From the NCBI GenBank assembly GCA_944390575.1, contig CALXQJ010000007.1, positions 124,001-188,000 of the forward strand: a stretch of 64,000 bases of DNA, given 5' to 3'. Within the stretch, counting starts at the first letter, position 1, and the number at the start of each line of letters is the position of its first letter. Positions 56,115-64,000 of this stretch are shown here, one piece after another. The notes beneath the pieces were generated by a model, which saw only the letters and a list, made by a program, of their open reading frames with translations, did not search any database and had not been told where the DNA came from. Source of the stretch: an uncultured Spirochaetota bacterium (GTDB lineage: Bacteria > Spirochaetota > Brachyspiria > Brachyspirales > Brachyspiraceae). Position numbers and translations under genes: made by a program.

Positions 56115-57125
56115 ATGAAAAAAGTTTTTATATTATTTTTATTTAATTTTTTAGTTTTATATTCTCAAACTAAGAAAAATACTATTGGTATTGCTTTATC
56201 TAGGTATGATAATAATTATATTAGCTTTATTAAAAATAATATAGAAACATCTTTAAAAAATAAATTATCTCTTATATTAGTAGATTCTCAAAATAGTCAA
56301 GCTATGCAAAATTCTCAAATAGATATATTCTTAAATAATAATGTTAATCTAATAGCATTAAATTTAATAGATATTAACTCAGCACAAAAAATAGTAAATA
56401 AAATAGCAATTAGAAATATACCTATAGTGTTTTTTAATAAAGAACCTTCTTCAGATGTTTTTAATAGTTATGATAGGGTTTATTATATTGGTGGTAGAAG
56501 TTATGATGCTGGAATTACTCAGGCGAAACTTATAGAGAATAGTTGGAATAGTAGGGCTAGTTTTGATAAAAATAATGATGGTGTTTTACAATGTATTATT
56601 TTAAAGGGGCCTGAAGATGATGTAGATTCTAATATTAGAACAGATTCTTTAAAAAAGTATTTAAAAAGTAAAAATATAAAACTTCGTGTATTATCTGAGG
56701 TAAATGCTAATTGGAGATATACTACAGCTTCAATCAAAATGGAGGAACTACTTAATAAGTATAAAGATAAAATAGAATATATTATTGCAAGTAATGATGA
56801 TATGGCATTGGGTGCATTATCTACTTTAAGAAAGTTTGGATATAACATTGATAATAGACGAATGCTTAACTTTATTCCTATTGTAGGTATAGATGGTACT
56901 AAAGAAGCTTTAGAAGAAATATCTAATTATGGCTTATATGGTACAGTTTTATTGAATCCTAAGACCCTATCTGAGGCATTGTCTTTATTTTCTCTTAATA
57001 TATCACAAAATAAATCGCCATTAGATGGAACTACATTTATTTTACAAGACAATAAATATATTTCTATTCCATATATTCCTATTACTTATTCTAACTTAGA
57101 TCTTGCCTTGAGTATATATAAGTAG
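56115..57125 (+). CDS. Periplasmic sugar-binding protein, MglB-like
   Basis: 336 residues with a signal peptide (1-18). Type I periplasmic-binding fold of the galactose/glucose group: TIGIALSRYDNNYISFI, DSQNSQAMQNSQIDIFLNN, IPIVFFNKEP, the calcium-loop-like DKNNDGVLQ and IIASNDDMALGAL. AAGAGAG before the ATG. It stands alone without ABC transporter genes; MglB-type orphans of this kind are common in Brachyspira, where glucose/galactose-binding lipoproteins are abundant (from general knowledge). No lipobox is seen here. Confidence 0.85.
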   Translation: MKKVFILFLFNFLVLYSQTKKNTIGIALSRYDNNYISFIKNNIETSLKNKLSLILVDSQNSQAMQNSQIDIFLNNNVNLIALNLIDINSAQKIVNKIAIRNIPIVFFNKEPSSDVFNSYDRVYYIGGRSYDAGITQAKLIENSWNSRASFDKNNDGVLQCIILKGPEDDVDSNIRTDSLKKYLKSKNIKLRVLSEVNANWRYTTASIKMEELLNKYKDKIEYIIASNDDMALGALSTLRKFGYNIDNRRMLNFIPIVGIDGTKEALEEISNYGLYGTVLLNPKTLSEALSLFSLNISQNKSPLDGTTFILQDNKYISIPYIPITYSNLDLALSIYK

Positions 57126-57222
57126 GGTAAATTAGTTGTTATTTATATATAATATTAAATTCTATTTTCAATTAGAAATTACATAAATTATTTCTCCAAT
57201 TTAAAGAAAACAATATCGTGTA

Positions 57223-57254
57223 CCGAAAATAAGTATAACTTAATTATTTTTCGG
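57223..57254 (+). other. Hairpin over the SpoIID-gene ribosome-binding site
   Basis: CCGAAAATAA (57223-57232) can pair with TTATTTTTCGG (57244-57254) with one bulged T. The GG begins the GGAG Shine-Dalgarno sequence of the next gene, so folding would hide part of it. Could be regulatory or chance. Confidence 0.3.
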
Positions 57255-57266
57255 AGTTATAGATTT

Positions 57267-58421
57267 ATGAAAATAAAAAAGTACCTATTTTTATTTACTG
57301 TATTGGTTGGATTAAATAGTATAGTAGCATTTGCAACTCCAAATACTATTAGAGTTTATTTAACAGACGTTAAGGCTCCTTATACTATCACATTAAATGG
57401 TGACTATAAAGCTTATAATTACAAGTATGAAAGTGATATCATTACAGGATTAACTAATGAGGTTGTTAATATTGTAGAACATCCACTTGGACTTAAAGTA
57501 AATGATGTTGGTATATATAAAGAGGGTATAGTATTTGAAACAGATAATGGTTTTAACTTGAATGGTGTAGACTATTATGGTACTATTCGTTTTATTCCAT
57601 ATAATGATACTATGATTGTTATTAATGAGCTTAATATTGAAGACTATGTTAAAGGAGTTCTTCCACATGAGATGTCTCCTGATTGGCCTATAGAAGCTTT
57701 AAAAGCTCAAGCTGTTGCTGCTCGTACTTATGCTATGTTTCATATATTAAAGAATGGTGATCAGCGTCCTTATGATGTAGATAATACTACAAGATATCAA
57801 GTTTATAATGGAAAAGAAAAAATTAATTGGTCTGTAGAACAGGCAGTTGATAGAACAAGATATGAAGTTGCTACTTATGATGGTAGAGTGATTGCTACAT
57901 ATTTTAGTGCTATTTGTGGTGGTCATACTGATAGTGCTAAGAATGTATTTGGTGTTTCTGTACCTTATTTAGAGGGTGTTGAGTGTCAATATTGTAATGC
58001 TCAAATAAAGCCTTGGACTAATGCTTTAAGTTATAAGGAACTTAATACTGACTTTTCTGCTTTTGACTTGAATGTTAATCCTAAGTCTAAGATTTCTGCT
58101 ACTGTAGATCCAAGAAGTGGTAAGACTACAAGCATTAAGTTATCTGATGTAGATATATCTGCTCGTGACTTTAGAAATACATTATCTCCTACAATTGTAC
58201 CTTCTCTTAACTTTAGTATTAAAAAAGTTGATAATGGTATTTTACTTACTGGAAAAGGTAGTGGTCATGGTGTTGGTATGTGTCAATGGGGTGCTTATGG
58301 TATGGCTTATGTAAAAAAGGACTATAAGGATATTTTGAAATTCTATTATAAAGGTATTGATATTGTTGATTATAATAGATTAAGTGGCGATCTACAACCT
58401 GATATTTGGATAGAAAACTAA
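57267..58421 (+). CDS. Exported SpoIID/LytB-domain protein
   Basis: 384 residues with a signal peptide (1-23, ending VAFAT). SpoIID domain: IEDYVKGVLPHEMSPDWP with the key Glu, then EALKAQAVAARTYAMFH, and the end GKGSGHGVGMCQWGAYGMA. SpoIID cuts denuded glycan in spores; in non-sporulating bacteria relatives are thought to be glycan lytic transglycosylases. A cell-wall remodelling role is likely. GGAG ten bases before the ATG, inside a possible hairpin. Followed by a terminator. Confidence 0.92.
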   Translation: MKIKKYLFLFTVLVGLNSIVAFATPNTIRVYLTDVKAPYTITLNGDYKAYNYKYESDIITGLTNEVVNIVEHPLGLKVNDVGIYKEGIVFETDNGFNLNGVDYYGTIRFIPYNDTMIVINELNIEDYVKGVLPHEMSPDWPIEALKAQAVAARTYAMFHILKNGDQRPYDVDNTTRYQVYNGKEKINWSVEQAVDRTRYEVATYDGRVIATYFSAICGGHTDSAKNVFGVSVPYLEGVECQYCNAQIKPWTNALSYKELNTDFSAFDLNVNPKSKISATVDPRSGKTTSIKLSDVDISARDFRNTLSPTIVPSLNFSIKKVDNGILLTGKGSGHGVGMCQWGAYGMAYVKKDYKDILKFYYKGIDIVDYNRLSGDLQPDIWIEN

Positions 58422-58447
58422 TTTCTTATTTTTAATATTATATATTA

Positions 58448-58484
58448 AAAGCGTACATTGATTTATATGTACGCTTTATTTTTA
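58448..58484. terminator. Bidirectional terminator
   Basis: AAAGCGTACAT (58448-58458) pairs with ATGTACGCTTT (58467-58477), then ATTTTTAT. It lies between converging genes and carries A-rich and T-rich flanks, so it can serve both. Confidence 0.85.
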
Positions 58485-58488
58485 TAAA

Positions 58489-59484
58489 TTATTTCCAAAA
58501 AGCAGATACTCTTTTTCTAATATTTTCTTTTAAATCATAAAAATATAAAGCTACATTGTATGGAGTATAAACACCCTTTGGATAAATAGAGTTTGGAGAG
58601 TAGAAATCATTTTCATCGATAGAATTGCATTTAACAACACCTCTTTCTTTATTTACCTTAGCTGATGCAAGTGTATTTATTTTTTTTGCTTCTCCATCTA
58701 TAATCATCTTTGCTCCTAAACTTAAATTTGAACTTGCAGTAAACTCATCTATAACCCAAGTTATTGGATTAATAGAAATAGAATTGCTAAGTAGTGTTGG
58801 ATTATATCCTGAATAATTTGCACTTTCTGTATTATAAGAAATTATTACACCAGTATCATATTCACTTCTTGCAAATCTCAAATTGGTATATGTATTTAAA
58901 TCATCTTCTGTTACAGAGTAGCCTATTATATATGCTGCAACCATTCTTCTTTGAATATTAGAGTTTGTATTTATATATTCTTTTAATATCTCTTTTATAA
59001 GCATAGCCCCTTGAGAATCTCCAAACAATATAAAAGGTCTTTGTTTATTATAATTTTTTAAGTAATATTCAAAAGCATTAAAAACATCTTCTTTTTGTAT
59101 ACCATAAAAATATTTATTCTTTTCATCATCACTTATATTATTTTTTTCATTTAATAAATAATTAAAATCTGATTGTCTATAAAATGGGGCATAAATACTA
59201 CCTACCTCAAAAAATAATTCCTTTTGAAAAGATAATATATTTGATGCTCCTTTTCTCATACTTTCATTATTTATATCAGAAATCATATTTTCACTATTAT
59301 TAATCCAAGTTGTTGGATATAAATAAAATACATCAACTTCGTTTTCTTGTGCATTTTCGGGTATGTGTAGCCAGTTATTTTCATGTGAATAATCTAATAC
59401 TGAATATTTTTCTTCTTCTTGTTCTTTGTCTATTAAGTTTTTACAAGATATTGTAAATATTAATAATAGTAGCAAATATTTCAT
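58489..59484 (-). CDS. DUF3089 lipoprotein, alpha/beta-hydrolase-like
   Basis: 331 residues with lipobox FTISC (Cys14). DUF3089 features: EVDVFYLYPTTWINN and SIYAPFYRQSDF, and the nucleophile elbow GDSQGAMLIKEIL with the expected Ser. Probably a membrane-anchored esterase or lipase-like protein. AAAGGA upstream of the ATG. Substrate unknown. Confidence 0.85.
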   Translation of the reverse strand: MKYLLLLLIFTISCKNLIDKEQEEEKYSVLDYSHENNWLHIPENAQENEVDVFYLYPTTWINNSENMISDINNESMRKGASNILSFQKELFFEVGSIYAPFYRQSDFNYLLNEKNNISDDEKNKYFYGIQKEDVFNAFEYYLKNYNKQRPFILFGDSQGAMLIKEILKEYINTNSNIQRRMVAAYIIGYSVTEDDLNTYTNLRFARSEYDTGVIISYNTESANYSGYNPTLLSNSISINPITWVIDEFTASSNLSLGAKMIIDGEAKKINTLASAKVNKERGVVKCNSIDENDFYSPNSIYPKGVYTPYNVALYFYDLKENIRKRVSAFWK

Positions 59485-59606
59485 ATAATTTTCCTTTTAT
59501 ATTTATATAATCTCAAAATTATAATAATAATATTAATTAAAATCAATTAATAATCTTGAATAAAATATTATATTAATTATAATTGATAATGAGGTTATTA
59601 ATATAA

Positions 59607-60869
59607 ATGCAATATTTATTTAGGCAAGTATATACTTTATTAGGATATGTTTTTTATCCTTTCATATTTTTATCTTTTTTTATAATAATGTTATTTAATA
59701 AGCCTATACGTAAGGGAGCTTTATCAAGACTTGGATTTATATATCCTAAAGAAAGTAATAAAAATACTGTTTGGATACATGCTGTTAGTGTGGGTGAGAT
59801 TGTTGCTGTTAGAGAGATAGTTTTTTATTTACTTGATAAGGGGTATAATGTTTATTTATCTACTACTACGGTTGGTGGATATGAGATTGCTAATAAAAAT
59901 TATAAGGATAGTGTAGAGTTATTTTATTTACCTCTTGATTATCCAAATATGATTAATAAGCTTATTAACTTAATTTCTCCTGAATATGTTCTTATTGCTG
60001 AGATAGAGATTTGGCCTAATTTAATTTATATGCTTCATAAGAGACTTATACCTGTATATCTAATTAATGGTAGAATAGGGAAAAAAGAAATTAATGGATA
60101 TAAAAATCTACAATTTTTCTTTAAACCATATTTTAATATGTATACTAAAATACTGGCACAAAGTGATATTGATAAAAGTAATATGATTTCTATTGGTATG
60201 CCTGAGAAATTAATTACTGTTACTGGAAATTTAAAATATGATATAAATTATTCATTAGATGATGAGTATATAAAAGAGTTAAGAACTTTAATACCTGAAA
60301 ATAAATTTATAATAGTAGCAGGGAGTACTCATCCTACAGAAGAAGAGTTAATATTAAAAACTATTAATTCTCTAAATATAAAAGATGATATATATATAGT
60401 AATTGTTCCTCGAGATATAAGTAGGGGAGAAGAAATTAAGACTATTTCTTCTAAACTTGGATATAATCTTAGTCTTTATGATGGTGAAGATGAGGTTTAT
60501 GAGGATGGTATTATTATAAATACTATTGGTGAATTATTAAATTGGTATAGTATTTCTGATCTTGTTATTATGGGGGGAACTTTTGTTTCTAATGTTGGGG
60601 GACATAATATTTTAGAGGCTATATATTTTGAGAAACCTGTTATAGTTGGTTATTCTATGTATAATTTTATTGAAATCTACTCCTATATGAAAGATAGTAT
60701 ATTTAAAGCTGATAGTGTAGATAAGCTTTCTGAAGTATTGGATATAGCTTATAGAAATGAAAATTTAAGAAATGAAATGGCTCAAAAAGCACATAACCTT
60801 CTTATATCTAATAATGGTGCTTCTATGAGAACTATTGATATAATTAATTCTCATCAATATATTTCATAA
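59607..60869 (+). CDS. waaA: 3-deoxy-D-manno-octulosonic acid (Kdo) transferase
   Basis: Transfers Kdo to lipid A precursor; the membrane-anchored GT30 enzyme. N-terminal membrane helix (about 12-32), then WIHAVSVGEIVAV with the base Glu, STTTVGGYEIA, LIAEIEIWPNLI, LINGRIGKKE, VAGSTHPTEEE and MGGTFVSNVGGHNILEAI. 420 residues. It shows that this organism makes a Kdo-bearing lipid A core. GAGG before the ATG. Not inside an LPS cluster. Confidence 0.95.
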   Translation: MQYLFRQVYTLLGYVFYPFIFLSFFIIMLFNKPIRKGALSRLGFIYPKESNKNTVWIHAVSVGEIVAVREIVFYLLDKGYNVYLSTTTVGGYEIANKNYKDSVELFYLPLDYPNMINKLINLISPEYVLIAEIEIWPNLIYMLHKRLIPVYLINGRIGKKEINGYKNLQFFFKPYFNMYTKILAQSDIDKSNMISIGMPEKLITVTGNLKYDINYSLDDEYIKELRTLIPENKFIIVAGSTHPTEEELILKTINSLNIKDDIYIVIVPRDISRGEEIKTISSKLGYNLSLYDGEDEVYEDGIIINTIGELLNWYSISDLVIMGGTFVSNVGGHNILEAIYFEKPVIVGYSMYNFIEIYSYMKDSIFKADSVDKLSEVLDIAYRNENLRNEMAQKAHNLLISNNGASMRTIDIINSHQYIS

Positions 60870-60873
60870 ATCA

Positions 60874-61551
60874 TTATTTAAATATATCATTAGTAGCATC
60901 ATACCAAAATACAAAATCTAAAAATTCCATAGGTATTTTTTCTTTTTTAGAGTATTCTAATAATTTTTCTTCACATCTATTATAATTTTTAGTTGTCAAA
61001 CTTGTTTTTATAGTCATACCATCTGGAAGAATATTTAATTTATCCATTACTCTCATAATATGTCTATCTAAAATAGCAATACTCTGACCAAAACCAATAT
61101 TACGTAAAAAATGACTTGCTTCTTTTAATCCATAACCTTTAATTTCTTTTGCTAACTTATTTCTTAAATCTACCATAGTATTATTTTCTAAAGCATCATT
61201 AATTCTTTCTTTTAAAAGAAATTTGTTATTTTTAAAATAAGTTTCTCTTGCAAGTACAATATTTTTTGCTTTCATATTATGAAAACGTACATGCTTTACC
61301 AATACCTCAGCTATTGCTATATCATCTCCATTTATGAGTAGCCCTCTATTATGTAAGTCTAAAATAGCATTAGCTCCACTTCTTGCTTTAGTCTGTGGAG
61401 TACATATACAAAATGCCATCTCTGCAAAAAGTCTATAGTCATTATCTCTTTTATATACTCGCTCAAAATAATCAAGTCTTCTTTTCATTCTATTGTATAA
61501 TATTTTATCTTTATAAATACTCTTTAAATGTTTTGCATATTCTATATTCAT
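60874..61551 (-). CDS. ogg: 8-oxoguanine DNA glycosylase/lyase (Ogg2-type)
   Basis: 225 residues. HhH-GPD glycosylase of the archaeal-type Ogg2 group: EIKGYGLKEASHFLRNIG carries the catalytic Lys and hairpin, and AILDRHIMRVMDKL the catalytic Asp. It removes oxidised guanine and cuts the strand. AGGA upstream of the ATG. The neighbouring helicase-nuclease ends five bases before its start region on the same strand (helicase gene lies upstream in transcription), so both repair genes form one operon. Confidence 0.92.
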   Translation of the reverse strand: MNIEYAKHLKSIYKDKILYNRMKRRLDYFERVYKRDNDYRLFAEMAFCICTPQTKARSGANAILDLHNRGLLINGDDIAIAEVLVKHVRFHNMKAKNIVLARETYFKNNKFLLKERINDALENNTMVDLRNKLAKEIKGYGLKEASHFLRNIGFGQSIAILDRHIMRVMDKLNILPDGMTIKTSLTTKNYNRCEEKLLEYSKKEKIPMEFLDFVFWYDATNDIFK

Positions 61552-61555
61552 ATAA

Positions 61556-64000
61556 TCATCCTAAAAATATAATATTTGTTTTTATATTATTTTTATTTTC
61601 TATTTTAAATAAATCAAAAATAATATCTTTATATATATTTAATTGTTTTTGATAATATTCTTCTTTTTCTTTTGTATACTTTGTTGTTTTATAGTCTATA
61701 ATATAGTAGTTGTTGTTATCATCTTTTGTTAATAGATCTATTTGTGCATTTGTTATATATAGAGTTTTATCTTTTATTTCTCTTTTTTGGAATTTATGTT
61801 CTCTTGAAATAATAGTTTCTTTATTGTTTATAATGTTTATTATATGCTCATTTTCTAAAAATTTTTTTAAGTAATTATTAAGTCTATATTCTAAATTGTT
61901 TATATCATAGAAACTATAATGCTTTATTGTATTATTTATTATTTCTTTTATATATTTGTCTTTATTTTTTATGTAATTATTAAAATCAAAGTATTCAAGT
62001 ATTTGATGAGTTATAGTACCAATATCTATTGGGGATATTTTTTGTTTATTATTATTTTGATGATTATCATAGCTTGTATATTCTAAAGACAACTTTTTGT
62101 TTATTAATTCTTTTATATCTATAAAATTATTTTCATCTTTTTCTGTATTTTCTACTATGGATGGTTTTATATACTTTAATTTTGAAATATTACTTTCTTT
62201 TGTATTTTGAGTATTGTGCCTATTATTAATTTTTTCTTTTATTATTTCTATAGTATTATCTACTATTTCCTTATTTTTATTTATGTTAATACCATAAGCA
62301 TAATAATTAATATATTTATTTGAATTATTTATTTCTATATAATCTATACTTTCTATATTTTCACTTTTATATTCATTATTTAATTGAAAATATGTTCTTA
62401 TTTCAGGTAAATATGAGTTTATATAATCTCTATATGAAGTATTTTTTTCATTATCTATATTTTTGGGAATCTTTCTAACTTCACAAGGTATTATTAAGTT
62501 TTCACTTGCTCTTGTTAATGCTACGTAAAATAATCTCTTCTTTTCAGATAGTTCTGCATTTTTATTATATTCTTTATCATAATATTTATAATCTACAGTA
62601 TAACTTTTAAAATTATTAATAATAGGTATATTTATACTTGGATAATTTTCTATAAACTCAAATCTATTTATATTATTATTTTTATTATGACTATTATTTG
62701 CTAAAAATACATTTTTAAACTCAAGTCCTTTAGATTTATGTATAGTCATAATTTTTACAGCATCTATGTATATCTTTGGAATTGTAGAATATGCTATATC
62801 ATTTTTTTCTATTAAAATATTTATTATAAAATCATAAGAGTTTTTACCAGATTGATTTTCAAAGTTTATAGCAAGCCTTTTTAATTTTTCTATATTTGAT
62901 AATGCTATTTCAGCATCTTCTTTTGTCATTAAGTATTCATAATAATTTGTTTTAGTACATATTATCTCTATTAACTCTACTGTTGTTGTAGTGTGTGCTA
63001 TTTTTTCTAACTCTACTAATATATTTTTTATATTAATTAAATTATTATAGTATGCTTTTTCTTTAGCGACTATCAATGCTTTTTCATAATTATCTGAGTG
63101 TAGTGGAAAAAAATCTCTTAAGTCTAAGTTTATTTGTAATAGTGAGTTAGAGAAGTCTGATATGTCATTTATATTATAATTAAAAAAATCAGTCATTATT
63201 AGATGTGGTAATATATAATATTCTTTTAATATTAAATATCTTAAAAATAGTATAATATTATTTATTTCTTCTCTCTGAAAAAATCCTCTTCCCCCATCTG
63301 TATAATATGGTATATTATATTTAGATAATGCTTCTAAGTATATATTTAATTTTGTTAGAGTTGGAAATAGTATAGCTGTATTTTTATAATCATTTTTTAA
63401 GTTTTTCTTTATATATTCTGCAATAGCATAAGCTTCTAATTCTATTTTATCATTAGAGTAAAGTTTTATACTATCATCCTCAAAGTTATTATTTAATAAT
63501 AATAGAGAAACTTTTTTATTTTTTTCTTCTTTGTTAGATTTTATATTATCATTATCTGTATAATTTATATCATCATTTATAAATACAGTGTTTTGAAAAA
63601 TTTCATTAAAGAAGTCTATAAGCATAGAATTGCTTCTATAATTTGTTTGTAGATATACAGAATTATTTTTAAATATATTTTGTAGTCTCATAAACTCATT
63701 TAAATTAGCATCTCTAAATCTATAAATAGACTGTTTTCTGTCACCTACTATAAGAAGTTTTTTATCATTATTGTATATGTTTTTATCAATATCTTTACTT
63801 CCAAATATAAGAAGATTAATAAAAGAAAATTGTAGCTTACTTGTATCCTGTGCTTCATCTAATATTAATGCTTTTATATTCTCTCTAATTTCATCTGATA
63901 TAAAATCTATTTCTAAAGCCTCTATTGCTATAGATACTAAATCATCATATGAATATGTAGACATTTGTTTTTTTAATTTTTCAAAAACATAAAATGCGTC
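61556..64000 (-). CDS. AddA/RecB-like helicase-nuclease, N-terminus outside the window
   Basis: UvrD-family helicase with a C-terminal nuclease, for double-strand break repair. The frame is open to the window edge, so the Walker A region is missing; 814 residues are seen. Motifs: YSYDDLVSIA, ALILDEAQDTSKLQF (II), IVGDRKQSIYRFRDA (III), LQTNYRSN (IV), IMTIHKSKGLEFKNVF (V), LFYVALTRASENLI (VI), then at the end YYIIDYKTTKY, the PD-(D/E)xK nuclease with its QxxxY partner (QKQLNIYKD). AddA rather than RecB is favoured by general layout but not certain. Next downstream is ogg, five bases on. Confidence 0.9.
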   Translation of the reverse strand, partial: DAFYVFEKLKKQMSTYSYDDLVSIAIEALEIDFISDEIRENIKALILDEAQDTSKLQFSFINLLIFGSKDIDKNIYNNDKKLLIVGDRKQSIYRFRDANLNEFMRLQNIFKNNSVYLQTNYRSNSMLIDFFNEIFQNTVFINDDINYTDNDNIKSNKEEKNKKVSLLLLNNNFEDDSIKLYSNDKIELEAYAIAEYIKKNLKNDYKNTAILFPTLTKLNIYLEALSKYNIPYYTDGGRGFFQREEINNIILFLRYLILKEYYILPHLIMTDFFNYNINDISDFSNSLLQINLDLRDFFPLHSDNYEKALIVAKEKAYYNNLINIKNILVELEKIAHTTTTVELIEIICTKTNYYEYLMTKEDAEIALSNIEKLKRLAINFENQSGKNSYDFIINILIEKNDIAYSTIPKIYIDAVKIMTIHKSKGLEFKNVFLANNSHNKNNNINRFEFIENYPSINIPIINNFKSYTVDYKYYDKEYNKNAELSEKKRLFYVALTRASENLIIPCEVRKIPKNIDNEKNTSYRDYINSYLPEIRTYFQLNNEYKSENIESIDYIEINNSNKYINYYAYGININKNKEIVDNTIEIIKEKINNRHNTQNTKESNISKLKYIKPSIVENTEKDENNFIDIKELINKKLSLEYTSYDNHQNNNKQKISPIDIGTITHQILEYFDFNNYIKNKDKYIKEIINNTIKHYSFYDINNLEYRLNNYLKKFLENEHIINIINNKETIISREHKFQKREIKDKTLYITNAQIDLLTKDDNNNYYIIDYKTTKYTKEKEEYYQKQLNIYKDIIFDLFKIENKNNIKTNIIFLG

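Overview
This window looks like a piece of a host-associated spirochaete chromosome, most likely Brachyspira or a close relative. I base that on the very low GC content by eye, heavy use of A/T-ending codons, a spirochaete-type chemotaxis operon, TPR- and ankyrin-rich exported proteins, an MglB-type sugar-binding lipoprotein-like gene, DnaK/DnaJ/GrpE of normal bacterial type and WaaA (lipooligosaccharide core). The genus call is inference: no rRNA or species marker is present.

Layout. 1-5900: the end of a type III restriction-modification locus (mod, cut by the window edge, then res), guaA, and an orphan beta-class DNA methyltransferase that overlaps the 3' end of guaA. 6000-8170: two linked membrane-protein genes (DUF1385 family and an unknown). 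8174-18632 (minus strand): nadE, a soluble chemoreceptor-like protein, a STAS protein, cheY, cheA, cheW, cheR, cheD, cheB and a frameshifted flavodoxin, tightly packed and apparently co-transcribed. 18800-20476: two neighbouring cyclic-nucleotide-binding-fold proteins, one a TPR protein that has lost the ligand residues, one a Crp/Fnr regulator. 20473-23379 (minus): a GldG-like membrane protein and a flippase-like protein. 23491-25562: tRNA-Cys with a consensus promoter, then a PASTA-bearing transpeptidase. 25575-27441 (minus): a transglutaminase-like TPR protein and a bifunctional-nuclease-family protein. 27560-31754: a lipoprotein with a broken poly-T signal peptide, then an exported S55 (SpoIVB-like) peptidase overlapping an exported beta-propeller protein. 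31770-40813: a zinc-ribbon peptide, dnaA, grpE, a small conserved gene, dnaK, four ankyrin genes plus a decayed fifth, a META-domain lipoprotein and dnaJ. 40810-50048: a glycosyltransferase, a giant TPR protein, a pyridoxal-kinase-like gene, gmk-rpoZ-miaA, an unknown and cstA. 50195-64000: unknowns, an exported TPR/DGS-repeat protein, fhs, a Gfo/Idh oxidoreductase, a sugar-binding protein, a SpoIID-like protein, a DUF3089 lipoprotein, waaA, an Ogg-type glycosylase and an AddA/RecB-like helicase-nuclease cut by the window end.

Promoters are unusually readable: TTGACA or TTGAAA, 16-17 bases, then TATAAT or a near match, precedes many genes. Most starts have a purine-rich Shine-Dalgarno sequence, so I moved several starts from upstream TTG/ATG codons to the ATG at the right spacing.

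The most notable points are: a NAD synthetase whose glutaminase cysteine is replaced by tyrosine; a receptor-like protein without sensor or membrane domain at the head of the che genes; an ankyrin gene nursery between dnaK and dnaJ with a dead copy still visible; two genes disabled by one base in a homopolymer (flavodoxin, lipoprotein), which may be phase-variable; a DnaA box touching the dnaA start codon; and apparently leaderless genes. I did not find a clearly new defence or mobile system, a CRISPR array or an insertion sequence.
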